Shown: piece by piece, positions 44,591 to 52,604 of the stretch | How the letters are laid out: every line of letters begins with the position of its first letter | How positions within the stretch are numbered: position 1 is the stretch's first letter | Source: Paenibacillus planticolens | GTDB lineage: Bacteria > Bacillota > Bacilli > Paenibacillales > NBRC-103111 | Direction of reading: 5' to 3' | Length of the DNA stretch: 64,000 nucleotides | Assembly (NCBI RefSeq): GCF_013141725.1 | Contig: NZ_WHNZ01000084.1 | Coordinates: 1 to 64,000 of the forward strand | Program-made: the position numbers and the translations under genes | Notes under the pieces: generated by a model | The model's input: the letters and a program-made list of their open reading frames with translations, nothing else | Database searches by the model: none | Told to the model about the DNA's origin: nothing

Positions 44591-45382
44591 CCGGTGCGAC
44601 AACATCCACTCTTTGTCCCGTTTGATGGTCTTCATACCAAAAATGTACCTTGTGGTAGTCATAACTTAAGATCCGATATTCTGCAATCGCAGGGCGAGCC
44701 AAGTACCTCCCGATATACTTTGCCGCTCCGCGGGCATCCTTCATCCGCTGCTCCGCATTCACGTAGAAACCATGCTTGTACCTTTGGTACAACTGGTTTA
44801 CCAGTTCCTTCACTTTTGTATCCGTTGGAAACCACTTCATAATCAGGTCCATCAACAGTTTCTGCCATGACTTACGTAAATACGAAAACGAGACGTACTC
44901 CACCGATTTCCACTGCATCGTATGATCTAGAGCTCCTTCTGTCACCAGTGCATGGAATGCGGATTAAATTTCAAGTCCCGGCCAAACGTATGGATGACCG
45001 TAATAACACCCACCTCATACTGCTTGTTCTTGTTTTTCCGGCGGTAGTAGTATTGAATCACTCTCGCCACTTCTTTGCTTAGTTCGTTCAGCTTCCGTCG
45101 ATCCTCGAAGAAATACTTCCGCAATTCTTTCGGCACAGTAAAGCAGATAATCACGGGTTCCGGGTCTCCTCCCGTACATCCCATGCATTCATACCGTGCA
45201 AAACCCATGTCTTTCGTTCCGCATCGTATCGCTTTCCTCACTGATTCTTGTATAGACTCTCTTAAATCTTCTGGAAATTGGGTCGCATGTAGTTCCCAAA
45301 ATCCATGGAAGTGATCTTTTAGAATTTGCTTTACGATCCCTCGTTTCTTCCATGTCTCCTGCTTCACCATGCTCCCCCCCAT
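44568..45382 (-). pseudogene. IS91-type transposase fragment A (N-terminal part), frameshifted
   Basis: Begins at about 45382 with a zinc-binding transposase N-terminus (FARYECMGC, then VIICFTVP), followed by FGRDLKFNPH. One base is missing at about 44945, where FNPH[V]HALVTEGALDH is expected, so the frame splits into 44942-45382 and 44568-44945. It then has GAAKYIGRYLARPAIA and stops at VDVVAPV, where fragment B begins in another frame. It therefore lacks the C-terminal third. A and B are homologous but clearly different sequences where they overlap in function. Confidence 0.75.
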
Positions 45383-45442
45383 TTTTCCATTTTATCAGGT
45401 TTATCCACAAATTCGAGAAGTGCATAATTTCCTAAACAATAA

Positions 45443-45490
45443 AAAAGGACCTCATCTCACACTTTGCACAGTGTAATTTGAGGTCCTTTT
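45443..45490. terminator. terminator right of the transposase remnant
   Basis: AAAAGGACCTCA pairs with TGAGGTCCTTTT; bidirectional. On the minus strand it follows the 94-aa peptide gene by about 85 nt. Confidence 0.85.
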
Positions 45491-45575
45491 GTTCAAATTT
45501 AAGCCGTTCCTTCCCTACGCGAACGCTTTAAAAACAGTTCCTAGTCTGCAATTATATCTACTGAAAGCATGTAGA

Positions 45576-45860
45576 CTAAAGAACGTTAGCGCTCCCCCAT
45601 AGAATTGCAACAATATCCGCAACTTTACCTGCAGGTGTTAAGCTAACAATAAATTCACCTAGATCCAGAATAACCCCGCCTAGATCCAACCAAGAGAAAT
45701 TGCCTCCAAACGAATTGTAAATCGCACGGAATTTCCAGAGCAAAGAATTGTACAGCGCTACGACGTCACCTACAACATTAAGTTTGCGGAAAATTAATTG
45801 AGCGATGGTCCATGCTGCATCTGCTGCACTTGAAGTGCCAGTAAAATAATTGTAAAACAT
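45576..45860 (-). CDS. small hydrophobic peptide, candidate bacteriocin-like precursor
   Basis: A 94-aa peptide with a very strong RBS (AAGGAGGAAC) 8-17 nt before ATG 45860, so it is well translated. It is rich in Ala, Val, Leu, Ile, Trp and Gly, near-neutral, without a classical signal peptide; two amphipathic or membrane-type helices are likely (about 12-45 and 60-94), separated by SFGGNFSWLDLGG. I do not recognise the family. It is divergent from a six-gene AT-rich operon coding small membrane proteins, a SpoIIM-like protein, a LytTR regulator and an ABC exporter, a company typical of bacteriocin production or immunity. The bacteriocin idea is inference; a toxin or membrane-stress peptide is equally open. 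Confidence 0.6.
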   Translation of the reverse strand: MFYNYFTGTSSAADAAWTIAQLIFRKLNVVGDVVALYNSLLWKFRAIYNSFGGNFSWLDLGGVILDLGEFIVSLTPAGKVADIVAILWGSANVL

Positions 45861-46014
45861 TAGTTTAGTTCCTCCTTATTAAGCAATTTAGATACCTTCA
45901 AAGCATATAACAAAGTTTTGATGGATTTGGACTCATACACTTAATATGGGATATTAGCATTCTGAAATGGTAATTTAATCATTTAAAGTATCAAAATAGA
46001 AATATATTGAAATT

Positions 46015-46059
46015 ATTTACATAATAGTTATTGTAAATTAATATATTAAATGATAATAT
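46015..46059 (+). promoter_or_regulatory. candidate promoter and operator of the island operon
   Basis: -35 TTGTAA (46031-46036), 17-nt spacer, -10 TAATAT (46054-46059). ATTTACA (46015-46021) and TGTAAAT (46032-46038) form an inverted repeat with a 10-nt gap overlapping the -35, a plausible repressor or LytTR-controlled site. Assignment to a protein is a guess. Confidence 0.4.
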
Positions 46060-46084
46060 ATAGAAAAAAATAGGAGGTTTTGTT

Positions 46085-46348
46085 TTGAAAAAACCATGGT
46101 TAGCAGTAGTTCTTTCTATTATTTATCCAGGTATCGGTCACTTGTATTTAGGTCATGTTAAGAAAGGAGTTATTTTAATTGTTTTGGAATTTGTATCCAT
46201 CTTACTTGCTTCTGTTATTATTGGATTAATCATTTACCCGATCATTTGGATTTATGGTATTGTTAACGCATATCATTTATCTACTAGACAAATAACATCT
46301 CTTAATTTAGGAACTGTAAGCATCGAAAAGGATGAAGCTTTAAAATGA
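46085..46348 (+). CDS. TM2-type small membrane protein, 87 aa
   Basis: Starts at TTG 46085 behind AGGAGG. Two or three hydrophobic segments (about 5-22, 28-50, 50-65). PWLAVVLSIIYPGIGHLYLGHVKKG fits the TM2 domain pattern (glycine-rich turn between helices), often seen as small accessory membrane proteins of unknown function. First gene of the island operon; it overlaps the next by 4 nt (ATGA). It could be an immunity-type protein, by context only. Confidence 0.7.
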   Translation: MKKPWLAVVLSIIYPGIGHLYLGHVKKGVILIVLEFVSILLASVIIGLIIYPIIWIYGIVNAYHLSTRQITSLNLGTVSIEKDEALK

Positions 46349-46860
46349 ATCCTGGGCACAAAAAGCTAATACTCGTCTTTACTGTCTTATCACTAATCTT
46401 TTTTTTCTTAGGTTTCTTTTCACCAGGGAGTGCTGATATTCGTCCCATGAATAAGTTAGTGTTCCGGGATGCCTGTTTTATTTTCTCATTTAATACCATA
46501 AATATATTGATTATGTTTGCCATTTCCTTGCTAGGAATTTCGCCTATATTTCTGTTTAAATTTATTTTTGGTATGGGTGCCGGATGGCAATCAGTAGGGG
46601 TTTCTCCGTGGTTATACTACGCGGCATCGCTTATTCATGGACTATTGGAATGGATAGTATGCTTAATCATTTTCATTTTTACAATTGAACACTTTCAGTT
46701 CTTAATTTCTTTTTTTATGAAGAAAAACAATATCGCACAAATTAAAAAATTTTATTTTAAAACTTGTGTACGGACGATCCCTTTAGCCGTTTTCATTTTA
46801 TTTATTGCCGCACTGGTCGAGGTATATATATCGAATAGGCTATTGATTTTTTTAAAATAA
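46345..46860 (+). CDS. SpoIIM/DUF95-like integral membrane protein, 171 aa
   Basis: Four to five predicted TM helices (about 8-27, 47-80, 88-130, 145-168). FNTINILIMFAISLLG near residue 50 and SLIHGLLEWIVCL near 105 match the DUF95/stage II sporulation protein M pattern (Asn early, then HGxxE before the last helices). DUF95 proteins are standard members of circular-bacteriocin gene clusters, where they act in maturation or secretion, and also occur in sporulation. Here the small peptide gene nearby favours the former. Match is by pattern, without alignment. Confidence 0.65.
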   Translation: MNPGHKKLILVFTVLSLIFFFLGFFSPGSADIRPMNKLVFRDACFIFSFNTINILIMFAISLLGISPIFLFKFIFGMGAGWQSVGVSPWLYYAASLIHGLLEWIVCLIIFIFTIEHFQFLISFFMKKNNIAQIKKFYFKTCVRTIPLAVFILFIAALVEVYISNRLLIFLK

Positions 46861-46878
46861 GTGAATATAGGAGGGTCC

Positions 46879-47400
46879 ATGATCTATAAGGCTATTCTTC
46901 CTTTCTTGAGGATTAGTACATCATCTATCGCAATTAAAGACAGTAATGATGTACCTGTAGGAATGATGGAACGTTATTATTCAAATAATGTACAACGACT
47001 GTTGAATTATTTATTAGATAATATAGTCAATAATGTTCGTGCTTATGACCAGAATGGGGATTTGCAGATTGATATTAAAGAAATTAATACTGTAAAAACA
47101 CTTTTTGTCGAGAAGTGGCATGTTGAGTTAAAGAAGGAAAATTTCATATGTGAAAAGAAGACTAGAATTAAAACGAATCCCGAATTCTATTATGAAAAAA
47201 GTAGTACTAAGGTTTGGATAAAAAAAGATTTTGCCGACAAAATAACTCGTTTTATCGTTGATCAGCATGTAGCAGCTGAGGTACATCCAGAAGGAATGCT
47301 TCCACCAAAGAGCAATCATATTACGTTTAAAATTTTCGATGAAAGGGTTTCAATCTACGAAATCGCAGCACTGTACTACGTGTTCATTTTGAAAAATTAA
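46879..47400 (+). CDS. hypothetical protein of the island operon, 173 aa
   Basis: ATG 46879 is chosen because AGGAGGG is 7-13 nt upstream; an open frame with a GTG begins at 46861. Soluble and basic. The opening KAILPFLRISTSSIAIKDSN, beta-rich with a central helix (LLNYLLDNIVNNVRAYD), faintly recalls tubby/LURP-one-like lipid-binding folds, but I would not assign it. It lies between the SpoIIM-like and LytTR genes and is probably cotranscribed. Confidence 0.6.
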   Translation: MIYKAILPFLRISTSSIAIKDSNDVPVGMMERYYSNNVQRLLNYLLDNIVNNVRAYDQNGDLQIDIKEINTVKTLFVEKWHVELKKENFICEKKTRIKTNPEFYYEKSSTKVWIKKDFADKITRFIVDQHVAAEVHPEGMLPPKSNHITFKIFDERVSIYEIAALYYVFILKN

Positions 47401-47438
47401 ACGTTCGGGCTCCGCAAATCTATTTTTTGAGGTTGATT

Positions 47439-47813
47439 ATGGACATTCAACTGGTTTTGAATCGTTTGTTAATTGTAAAGAGAGAGCAAATTGTATACAT
47501 TGAGCTTTCTGAGATTTTGTACATTGAACGTATCAAGCAAAAGACTCTAATTCATACTGATTTGCAAGAGATAAGTGTGGACGTTTCTTTGAAACATATG
47601 ATGAGTATGTTGCCGGATATTTTTGTGCGTTCCCATAAATCATACATTGTGAACATTCTTAACTTGAGGGAGTTAAACTTTTTTAATCGCAATACCTATG
47701 AGGCCTATTATAAAAATAGAAAGACAGCTCTAGTTTGCAAAGATATTATGCGTAATTCAATAAAGTTATTTAGTGTAGAAGGGGTGAAAGGATATAATTC
47801 CCTTAAAAATTGA
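47439..47813 (+). CDS. stand-alone LytTR-family DNA-binding regulator
   Basis: ATG 47439 has GAGG 6 nt upstream; 124 aa. The whole protein is a LytTR domain: IVYIELSEILYIERIKQKTLIHT, then FVRSHKSYIVNILNLRELNFF, the conserved RxHxSxIVN signature. There is no receiver. Such short LytTR regulators commonly control bacteriocin, competence or membrane-protein genes together with a cognate membrane protein that inhibits them; the upstream small membrane proteins could play that part. The ABC ATPase gene begins inside its 3' end. Confidence 0.88.
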   Translation: MDIQLVLNRLLIVKREQIVYIELSEILYIERIKQKTLIHTDLQEISVDVSLKHMMSMLPDIFVRSHKSYIVNILNLRELNFFNRNTYEAYYKNRKTALVCKDIMRNSIKLFSVEGVKGYNSLKN

Positions 47814-47847
47814 AAATGTAGAAAAAATAATTCGTGGTAATAGAATT

Positions 47848-48708
47848 TTGAAAAACATAACACTGGAGGTAAAGCAAGGAGAGATATTGGGCTTGTTGGG
47901 GCCGAACGGTGCTGGAAAAACGACTTTATTTCGTTTGATTACTAATCTGATGAGGCCTTCGGAGGGTAATATCTACGTTAATGGAATTGACGCAAATTCT
48001 AACCACGTACAAGCTGCACATCATATTGGAGCAATTATTGAAGTCCCTCATATGTATCCTTATTTAACTGCCTATAACAATCTGAAACACTTTAGCTTTT
48101 ATAGCAATCATAACCCTGATAAAGAAAAGATACTAGAGGTGTTATGCATTGTAGGTTTGAAAGAAGCCGCAAAAAAAAAAGTTAGAACATTTTCGTTAGG
48201 CATGAAGCAACGTCTAGGTCTAGCTCAAGCACTGCTTCAGAACCCTGATTTGATTTTATTAGATGAGCCTACCAATGGTATGGATCCTATGGGGGTAAAG
48301 GTATTCAGAGAACATTTACACTATTTGACAAAAGAACAAAAGAAAACGGTTGTCATATCAAGTCACTTACTTAATGAAATGGAATTCCTATGTGATCGTG
48401 TAGCATTTATGAGCAATGGTGAGATTCTAACTATTGAATCGACGAAGAAAGAAGACAAAGAAAAGCAAGTAACGAGAATAGAAGTGGATCAAATTCAACA
48501 GGCAACGCAGTTGCTGTTAGATTATACAAGCGAACATGATCTAATACGGGTAGAAGGAAATTCACTAGTCTTCTTAGTGTTGCGTGACAACATTTCAGAT
48601 CTGTTATCTTTATTCATTCAACATCAAATTAAAGTGTATAGCGTTCAAATACAACCATATAACCTGGAAGACAAATTTATAAAAATAATGCAGGAGGCTA
48701 GAGCTTGA
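47848..48708 (+). CDS. ABC transporter ATP-binding protein, probable non-canonical start
   Basis: Coordinates use the first ordinary start, TTG 47848, giving 286 aa. But the in-frame sequence upstream, IPLKIENVEKIIRGNRI, is the expected first beta strand of this family (BcrA/CcmA type), and the frame opens only at 47788, after a TGA. A good RBS (AAGGGGTGAAAGG) precedes ATA 47794 and ATT 47797, so translation probably starts at one of these rare codons, overlapping the lytTR end. Walker A is GPNGAGKTT, signature FSLGMKQRLG, Walker B LILLDEPTNGMDP. It drives the permease downstream for export of a peptide or antibiotic. Confidence 0.88.
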   Translation: MKNITLEVKQGEILGLLGPNGAGKTTLFRLITNLMRPSEGNIYVNGIDANSNHVQAAHHIGAIIEVPHMYPYLTAYNNLKHFSFYSNHNPDKEKILEVLCIVGLKEAAKKKVRTFSLGMKQRLGLAQALLQNPDLILLDEPTNGMDPMGVKVFREHLHYLTKEQKKTVVISSHLLNEMEFLCDRVAFMSNGEILTIESTKKEDKEKQVTRIEVDQIQQATQLLLDYTSEHDLIRVEGNSLVFLVLRDNISDLLSLFIQHQIKVYSVQIQPYNLEDKFIKIMQEARA

Positions 48709-49643
48709 TCAGGCTTATACAAGCGGAATTACTTAAGATTTATAATCGTCCATTGGTTTGGAGCATGGTTGCCCTTCTTTTTATGATGGTTTCCATCATG
48801 GCTATACTACATATTAATTATAACAATAAGACTGTTACGAGTGATTGGAAAGCTGAATTGTTAGAAGAAAACCGCCTGCTTACTATTGAAATGCAAGAAG
48901 CACCTGAGGAAATCAGGCCATATATAAACTCACAAGTTAAACAAAATGAGTATGCATTAAACAATGGAATATCACCCAAAACAATGAGTGTTTGGAAATT
49001 TGTTAATTCCGCAGCAAAATTGTTACCTTTTGTAACACTATTTACTCTTATTATTGCAAGCAGTGTAGTGGCTAGTGAGTATAGATGGGGGACGATGCAG
49101 CTTCTTTTAATACGGCCAATTAGTCGTTATAAGTTGCTTTTGGCCAAATACGTTGTTATTCTTCTTTTTGCAGCGGTTTTACTTGCTATCGTATTTGTGG
49201 TCTCTTGGATAGCAGGTGCTATCCTATTTGGAACAAAAGGTGCTATGGAACCTTATGTATTTGCAAGGGATAGAGTGAACTTTCAAAGCACTACGTATAT
49301 CAATAAACTCCTAATTACCTATGGTTTAAAAATTATAACATTATTTGTAATTGTAACCATGGCATTTGTAATTTCAGTTTTGTTTCGAAGTAGCTCATTT
49401 GCCATTGGATTTTCGGTCTTTATTTTATTTAGTGGAAATATGTTTACCTCTATATTATATCGTATTAATGTGGTAATGGCAAAATTATCATTGTTTACCC
49501 ATTTAAATCTAGAAGTTTATTTTACAGGTACGCCTCCTGTTGAGGGAATAAGTTTGTTGTTTTCGCTGGGGGTGTTGCTTGGTTATGTGATCGCTTTTTA
49601 TTTGGTAGGTTGGATTGCGTTTGCTAGAAGAGAGTTGGTATAA
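48705..49643 (+). CDS. ABC-2-type permease
   Basis: A 312-aa six-TM permease starting at TTG 48705, overlapping the ATPase stop by 4 nt, with AGGAGG upstream. TM1 about 18-36, a soluble loop 40-100, then five helices from about 105; ASEYRWGTMQLLLIRPISR is the conserved loop of BcrB/ABC-2 proteins that contacts the ATPase. Together with the ATPase it forms an exporter of bacitracin/lantibiotic-immunity type. Last gene of the operon, ending at a terminator. Confidence 0.9.
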   Translation: MIRLIQAELLKIYNRPLVWSMVALLFMMVSIMAILHINYNNKTVTSDWKAELLEENRLLTIEMQEAPEEIRPYINSQVKQNEYALNNGISPKTMSVWKFVNSAAKLLPFVTLFTLIIASSVVASEYRWGTMQLLLIRPISRYKLLLAKYVVILLFAAVLLAIVFVVSWIAGAILFGTKGAMEPYVFARDRVNFQSTTYINKLLITYGLKIITLFVIVTMAFVISVLFRSSSFAIGFSVFILFSGNMFTSILYRINVVMAKLSLFTHLNLEVYFTGTPPVEGISLLFSLGVLLGYVIAFYLVGWIAFARRELV

Positions 49644-49653
49644 AAATCATAAG

Positions 49654-49692
49654 AGCAGCGATTCCGAGAAACAAGCTCGGGACGCTGCTTTT
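49654..49692 (+). terminator. terminator of the island operon
   Basis: AGCAGCG.TTCCGAG pairs with CTCGG..CGCTGCT followed by TTTT. Confidence 0.8.
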
Positions 49693-49753
49693 CAGGTTAG
49701 ACGGGAATGCCGATATCTATTATAAACGGCAGTTGAAAGTTTAGTCATGAATC

Positions 49754-51412
49754 CTACTGCGCTTTGTTATTGGCATTGCGATATTCTTTCGGTGAAACAC
49801 CGACATTTTTGCGGAATGAAAAGCTGAAATAGTTGGCATCGGCATAGCCTACCTTCTCGGCAATCTCCAGCGCTTTCATGTCTGTGGTGCGCAGCAGCTC
49901 CTTCGCCGCTTCCATGCGGATGTGGTTCAAATAGTTCACGAAGGTCATTTTCGTCTCTTTCTTAAAAATACTGCTGAAATATCCCGCGCTAATATGCAGA
50001 TGGCCGCACACTTTATTAATCGTAATATCGCCTTCGTGATAGTGGTTCTTCGTATATTCTTTGGCCATTTCGACCAAGTTCTTGTAGGTATATTGGCGGT
50101 CCGTCGCGATATGGTTCATCATCGAGGCGCACAGCTCGGCAAGCCAGTGCTTGGCTTCTTCCAACGAGGTGAACTTATTAATCTCTGTAAAAGGAATGAA
50201 ATTATCGCCGAATACTTCGTCTACGTTCAAATTCGAGTCCTTGGCCGCTTTCAAAATACAGGTTAATATTTCGAGCAAATAGATCTGATAATCCTTAACG
50301 GAAACGGCTCCTTCAATCCCTTGAAAAAGCTCGTCCATCGTCTCGCGGATCTCCTGATTCGTCCCGACCTTAATGCAGCGCGTCAAGGCGTGCTCCTTCA
50401 CGTCGTCGAAGCGGACTTTCTCTCCGCTGCGCGTCTCTACATCATCGATGGAAATGATCCGGTTATTGCCAAGAATAAGTCTGTAATCCAGCGCCAACAC
50501 AGCATCTTCATACGAATAGCTGATTTTGGTCACATCCTTCATGACCGTTCCAATGCCGACCGTTAACGTAAACTTCAAATATTTTTCTACATTTTGCCGC
50601 ACTTCTTCCAGCACTTTCATAGTCTCCTGCAGCGCGGTTTCCCTGTCTTCGCTTTCCCTGGCAGCCAAGACGACCACTTGATCGTGATGCATAAAAACAA
50701 GACCAAGACGGCGCCTATCTGCAATCTCTTCCGTAATGTTTAATAGGGCGAAATATTTCAGTGCCTGATCCGCCGAATATTTTAAGGAAACGGACTTGGA
50801 CAACTCTTCCCGATTGTCCAGTTCCTCTTCAGGAATCAGCACCCCATCTATGCTCATTACAGCAGCGACGAAGCTGCGGCCATTCAGCTCTATGCCATAG
50901 TTTGCCGCTTTCTCGTACACTTCTTCCCGCGGGAGCTTCCGGTTCATAAGCGTCGCCAAGAAATTTTCCTTAAGCACAGGCATGCTCTTCCTGTAATGCT
51001 CCATCAGCAGCTGGACATTTTCCCGGTGCGCCACTTCCTCCTGAATCTGCCCCTTCACCTTCAGCAAGGCATTGATGAGCTCCTGCGCGGAAAAAGGCTT
51101 CAACACATATTCATCAATGTGCAGCTTTATTGCCCTCTGGGCATACTCAAACTCATCATGTCCCGTAAGAATAATGAGCTTAATGGTCGGAAAGCGCTCT
51201 CGAATGGCTTCAGCCAGCTGAAGCCCATTCATGAACGGCATCTGAATGTCCGTTACCACAACGTCCGGCTGCAATCTCTCCACCATTTCCAACGCTTCCC
51301 TGCCGTTCTCCGCTTTCTCAATGACCTCGAAGCCGATCGCTTCCCAATTGATTTCGCGGACGACCCCTTCCCGCACATCCTCTTCATCGTCGACTAAAAT
51401 TAACTTGTACAT
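49754..51412 (-). CDS. YesN-type response regulator of the mgl sensor system
   Basis: ATG 51412 is used (MYKLILVDDEED) because GGGGGGCG precedes it; 552 aa. Receiver 1-120: DDEED (about 8-12), phospho-acceptor in VVVTDIQMPFMNG (about 54), Lys in VLKPFSA. C-terminal AraC domain 440-545 with ISAGYFSSIFKKETKMTFVNYLN and EKVGYADANYFSFSFRKNVG. No kinase is adjacent; the kinase at 41302-43086 is the likely partner, separated by the island. Promoter elements lie at 51482-51510. Confidence 0.93.
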   Translation of the reverse strand: MYKLILVDDEEDVREGVVREINWEAIGFEVIEKAENGREALEMVERLQPDVVVTDIQMPFMNGLQLAEAIRERFPTIKLIILTGHDEFEYAQRAIKLHIDEYVLKPFSAQELINALLKVKGQIQEEVAHRENVQLLMEHYRKSMPVLKENFLATLMNRKLPREEVYEKAANYGIELNGRSFVAAVMSIDGVLIPEEELDNREELSKSVSLKYSADQALKYFALLNITEEIADRRRLGLVFMHHDQVVVLAARESEDRETALQETMKVLEEVRQNVEKYLKFTLTVGIGTVMKDVTKISYSYEDAVLALDYRLILGNNRIISIDDVETRSGEKVRFDDVKEHALTRCIKVGTNQEIRETMDELFQGIEGAVSVKDYQIYLLEILTCILKAAKDSNLNVDEVFGDNFIPFTEINKFTSLEEAKHWLAELCASMMNHIATDRQYTYKNLVEMAKEYTKNHYHEGDITINKVCGHLHISAGYFSSIFKKETKMTFVNYLNHIRMEAAKELLRTTDMKALEIAEKVGYADANYFSFSFRKNVGVSPKEYRNANNKAQ

Positions 51413-51481
51413 GTTCGCCCCCCTAAACGTTTGCATGGAAAAGTGACCAATTGGCAGTTAGTAGCAACCTTTTTTAACCAT

Positions 51482-51510
51482 ATTGTACTAAGTGCCTTTG
51501 GAATACACAA
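51482..51510 (-). promoter_or_regulatory. promoter of the YesN-type regulator
   Basis: Minus strand: -35 TTGTGT (51505-51510), 17-nt spacer, -10 TACAAT (51482-51487). Duplicated almost exactly at 43161-43194. Confidence 0.7.
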
Positions 51511-51644
51511 CAGGATTAATGAACGTTAAAGGACAGGAAGTAATGGTCATCTTCACCTGCCCTCTGTTAAGATAAGGTAGACAGCACTTATGTACACATT
51601 GACATATCATTTAATCCCATGAATGATTCGAGGAGGAACAGCCG

Positions 51645-52601
51645 TTGGATTTCGCACAAATAGGACGAATCGCTTCGCTCATCCAAGAAAATGTAGGCAA
51701 AGTCATCATCGGCAAAGAGGATACGGTCGAATTGCTGGTCATCGCCCTCATTGCTTCCGGGCATGTGCTGCTGGAGGATGTGCCGGGCACCGGAAAGACG
51801 CAGCTGGCTAAAGCGCTCGCCCGCTCCCTGGACGGCACGATGAAGCGCATCCAGTTCACGCCCGACCTGCTGCCTTCGGATGTTAGCGGCATTAACTTTT
51901 ACAATCAAAAGCTGGGCGAATTCGAATTCCGCCCAGGACCTTTATTCGCACACATCGTGCTCGCCGATGAGATTAACCGCGCAACGCCGCGCACACAATC
52001 CTCCTTGCTGGAAAGCATGGAGGAGCGCCAAGTGAGCATCGACGGGGAAACGCGCACGCTCGAAGCGCCGTTTCTCGTCATCGCCACGCAGAACCCTGTC
52101 GAGAATCAGGGGACATTCCCGCTGCCGGAAGCCCAGCTAGACCGCTTCTTGATGAAGCTGTCGCTCGGCTACCCGTCCGCGGCGGAGCAGGTTGAGATTT
52201 TAAAGCGCTACCAGCAGCAAGATCCGCTGGATCAGCTGCTGCCGGTTGTAGGGCGCGCCGAGCTGCTCGAAGCGCAGCGCTTGTTCACGCAGGTGCGCGT
52301 CAGCGACGAGCTGCTGCAGTACCTCGTGCAGCTCGCGGAAGCTACGCGCACGCATGCGGATGCCGCGCTCGGCGTCTCGCCGCGCGGCGTGCGCGCCTTG
52401 ATGAAGGCGGCGCAGGTATACGCGGCGCTTCGCGGCCGCGACTATGTGCTGCCGGATGACATCAAGGCGCTGGCAGCGCCCGTCTGGGCGCACCGCATCC
52501 TGCTGCGAACGCGGTCGCGCCAGCAGGATCAGCAGGTGCGGACGCTGCTGGCTGGCATCCTTGCGGCTGCCCCCGTGCCTACGGAAGCGAAGCTGAGGTA
52601 G
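51645..52601 (+). CDS. MoxR-family AAA ATPase
   Basis: A 318-aa ATPase starting at TTG 51645 behind AGGAGG. Walker A GTGKTQLAKAL, Walker B IVLADEINRATP (about 100-112), sensor 1 ATQNP, and an ARL-type second arginine region (PRGVRALMKAAQ). MoxR proteins act as chaperones for metal or von-Willebrand-domain partners and almost always precede a DUF58 gene, as here. The 3' half is markedly GC-rich. Confidence 0.93.
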   Translation: MDFAQIGRIASLIQENVGKVIIGKEDTVELLVIALIASGHVLLEDVPGTGKTQLAKALARSLDGTMKRIQFTPDLLPSDVSGINFYNQKLGEFEFRPGPLFAHIVLADEINRATPRTQSSLLESMEERQVSIDGETRTLEAPFLVIATQNPVENQGTFPLPEAQLDRFLMKLSLGYPSAAEQVEILKRYQQQDPLDQLLPVVGRAELLEAQRLFTQVRVSDELLQYLVQLAEATRTHADAALGVSPRGVRALMKAAQVYAALRGRDYVLPDDIKALAAPVWAHRILLRTRSRQQDQQVRTLLAGILAAAPVPTEAKLR

Positions 52602-52604
52602 CGA

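Noticed and set aside
44590-44600. Programmed frameshift joining the two transposase frames
   Set aside because: The downstream frame re-enters upstream of an earlier conserved motif, so joining would duplicate domains; a chimera fits better.
51422-51438. cre site overlapping the YesN regulator leader
   Set aside because: TGCAAACGTTTA matches only part of the consensus (13 of 15 at best) and the last bases are wrong; too weak to call.
52240-52480. GC-rich 3' half of moxR as transferred DNA
   Set aside because: Several ordinary genes here have GC-rich stretches (SDR genes, PLP enzyme), and codons remain family-typical, so it does not signal transfer.
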